From assembly GCA_020697255.1 (NCBI GenBank), contig JAJFBE010000001.1, positions 1-64,000 on the forward strand: a DNA stretch of 64,000 nucleotides. Reading direction: 5' to 3'. The number at the start of each line of letters is the position of its first letter. The stretch's first letter is position 1. A program made the position numbers and the translations under genes. Below, in pieces: positions 62,684-64,000 of this stretch. The notes under the pieces were generated by a model. It did no database searches. It was given only the letters and a program-made list of their open reading frames with translations, and was not told where the DNA came from. The DNA is from Burkholderiales bacterium (GTDB lineage Bacteria; Pseudomonadota; Gammaproteobacteria; Burkholderiales; UBA11063).

Positions 62684-64000
62684 TCATATATTATCGTTAA
62701 TACTCATTAGCTCTACATTTCCGCCGGTTGCAGTAATATTATTACTCACTGTACGTTCTGTAGTTAATAGATGTAAGTTATATTTACCATCATTAACTTC
62801 ATGAATATTGAGTATTAGGAGGCCATCTCGTTTAGCCAAAACCTCTGCCATCTGAGCGTAGTTAGCATAGTTTTTTGCTACCAATACTGCACTTATATCT
62901 GCATCCTGAAATGCATTGGCTACAACACGTATATATTTTGGCATAATCCGAGCATAATATTTGCTATGCTCATCCTCAGGTAAGATTGCTATATTATCAG
63001 TTGCCAGAGCGCACATAATTTGCCGTGCGTAGGCCTCTTTACTACCTGCAGCACATAATATAGTTCCACGTTTTACAAAAAACATAAAATTAAGCTCGCC
63101 GGTTGGTCCGGGCAAGTTTACTTGCATAGTTAGAGGTGATTCGTGCCGAGCATTATCAGCATATTTTAACAGTTGTTCTTCTTCTGATTTGCTAAAACCT
63201 AGATCTTTCAATTTGGTTTTAAAATTGCCCAGTGCCTTAAAGTCATAATTACGCCAGCTGACATTTAGGTTTGGATGACGCGTAGTTTCAACCAAACGAT
63301 ACAAATATAATGGACCTCCTGCTTTGGGACCGGTACCTGACAAACCTTCACCACCAAATGGCTGCACGCCAACAACTGCTCCTACCATATTACGATTTAT
63401 ATAAATATTACCCGCATTTATATTCTGGTATACCATTTTTGCTGTTGATTCTATACGGCTATGTAAACCTTGAGTCAGCCCATAACCTGAAGAATTAATC
63501 TCAGCAACTACCTTTTCCAGGTTACCTGGGGCAAAACGAATAACATGTACAACCGGGCCAAATACTTCGCGTTCCAATTCACGTATACTACCAATCTCAA
63601 TTAATGTAGGTGCTACAAATATCCCGTTTTTACATTCATCAGATAATTTTGCCTGATAAAACATTCGAGCATTTGGTTTCATTTTATCAATATGATCAAG
63701 TAAGACCTTTTGTGCCGGCTTATCAATTACCGGCCCAACATCAGTACTTAAATTTACCGGATTACCTATAAGTAGTTCATCCATAGCGCCTTTTAACATG
63801 TGGAGTACTTTATCCGCGATATCTGCCTGTAAATACAATACTCGAAGGGCCGAACAACGCTGTCCGGCGCTATCAAATCCGGAGGTAATAACATCGGTTA
63901 CAACTTGTTCGGGAAGGCTACTTGAATCAACAATCATAGTATTTTGCCCACCGGTTTCAGCAATCAAAATACTCTTATCCCCTTTAGCTGCCAGATTTTG
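62684..64000 (-). CDS. putA: Bifunctional proline dehydrogenase/P5C dehydrogenase PutA, C-terminal part
   Basis: The frame runs off the window edge; the residues from 63967 onward continue in frame to 64000, so the 5' part lies outside. What is seen is the aldehyde dehydrogenase (P5C dehydrogenase) domain: LIAETGGQNTMIVDSSSLPE, the nucleophile Cys in FDSAGQRCSALRVL, EREVFGPVVHVIRF, and QPFGGEGLSGTGPKAGGPLY. About 190 residues beyond the ALDH core match the PutA C-terminal domain. It oxidises glutamate semialdehyde to glutamate in proline catabolism. Confidence 0.92.
   Translation of the reverse strand, partial: QNLAAKGDKSILIAETGGQNTMIVDSSSLPEQVVTDVITSGFDSAGQRCSALRVLYLQADIADKVLHMLKGAMDELLIGNPVNLSTDVGPVIDKPAQKVLLDHIDKMKPNARMFYQAKLSDECKNGIFVAPTLIEIGSIRELEREVFGPVVHVIRFAPGNLEKVVAEINSSGYGLTQGLHSRIESTAKMVYQNINAGNIYINRNMVGAVVGVQPFGGEGLSGTGPKAGGPLYLYRLVETTRHPNLNVSWRNYDFKALGNFKTKLKDLGFSKSEEEQLLKYADNARHESPLTMQVNLPGPTGELNFMFFVKRGTILCAAGSKEAYARQIMCALATDNIAILPEDEHSKYYARIMPKYIRVVANAFQDADISAVLVAKNYANYAQMAEVLAKRDGLLILNIHEVNDGKYNLHLLTTERTVSNNITATGGNVELMSINDNI

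Overview
The window is an AT-rich stretch of a Gram-negative proteobacterial chromosome. It carries Sec signal peptides, lipobox lipoproteins, HrpA, PutA, BenE, MdfA-type efflux, and a separate PyrI regulatory chain for aspartate carbamoyltransferase. PyrI and HrpA argue for a gamma- or beta-proteobacterium. EF-P, however, resembles the Rickettsia/alphaproteobacterial type, and no rRNA or tRNA is visible to settle the placement. Many 3' gene stubs (thiD, class A beta-lactamase, SDR, RidA, hipA, an IS) point to ongoing gene decay. The many secreted hypotheticals would suit a host- or protist-associated life, but that is inference.

Layout. 1-4.6 kb is a decay zone: a truncated DDE transposase, an array of unlike inverted repeats, a 5'-truncated DUF1016 nuclease gene containing copies of one of those repeats, VOC and GNAT genes, and back-to-back stubs of thiD and a class A beta-lactamase. 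4.6-11.7 kb holds secreted proteins: a matrixin-like protein lacking its catalytic Glu, a KGG protein, a Cys/His/Asp hydrolase candidate and a lipase-like hydrolase, with an aldo/keto reductase between them. 11.7-20 kb holds a second aldo/keto reductase, two MFS transporters, pncB, an SDR and an alpha/beta hydrolase. 20-25.3 kb holds efp, a GT2 and an overlapping glycosyltransferase-glf-glycosidase operon. 25.5-33.4 kb holds a POT transporter, an M13 peptidase, BenE and a GH64-like lipoprotein.

34.2-42.3 kb is the pyrimidine operon pyrE-carA-carB-pyrB-pyrI-pyrC, with a ParE/RHH toxin-antitoxin pair inserted between pyrI and pyrC. pyrF lies apart at 48 kb, overlapped by a zeta-toxin-like kinase gene. 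pyrD is not in the window. 42.4-45.1 kb holds more secreted proteins, including a CdtB/DNase I-like lipoprotein with altered active-site residues. 45.3-47.9 kb holds a UDP-sugar 4,6-dehydratase, YciA and a small membrane protein. 49-57.8 kb holds a LuxR-type regulator, HrpA, an AraC/MFS divergent pair and a collapsed hipBA locus. 58-64 kb holds rnc, a YCF48-repeat lipoprotein, a structured leader RNA before a small unknown gene, acetoacetate-CoA ligase and the 3' part of putA.

The strongest candidate for something new is the leader at 60149-60276. It has a GNRA-capped hairpin, and a second hairpin whose whole 8-nt loop is complementary to the Shine-Dalgarno region of the next gene. A 9-bp hairpin carries a CCCCG loop complementary to an upstream CGGGG. 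It looks like a cis-regulatory RNA that controls translation, possibly a riboswitch. Also notable are palindromes that have spread into the DUF1016 coding sequence, a palindrome shared by three promoters of secreted-protein genes, and an EF-P without Lys or Arg at its loop tip.
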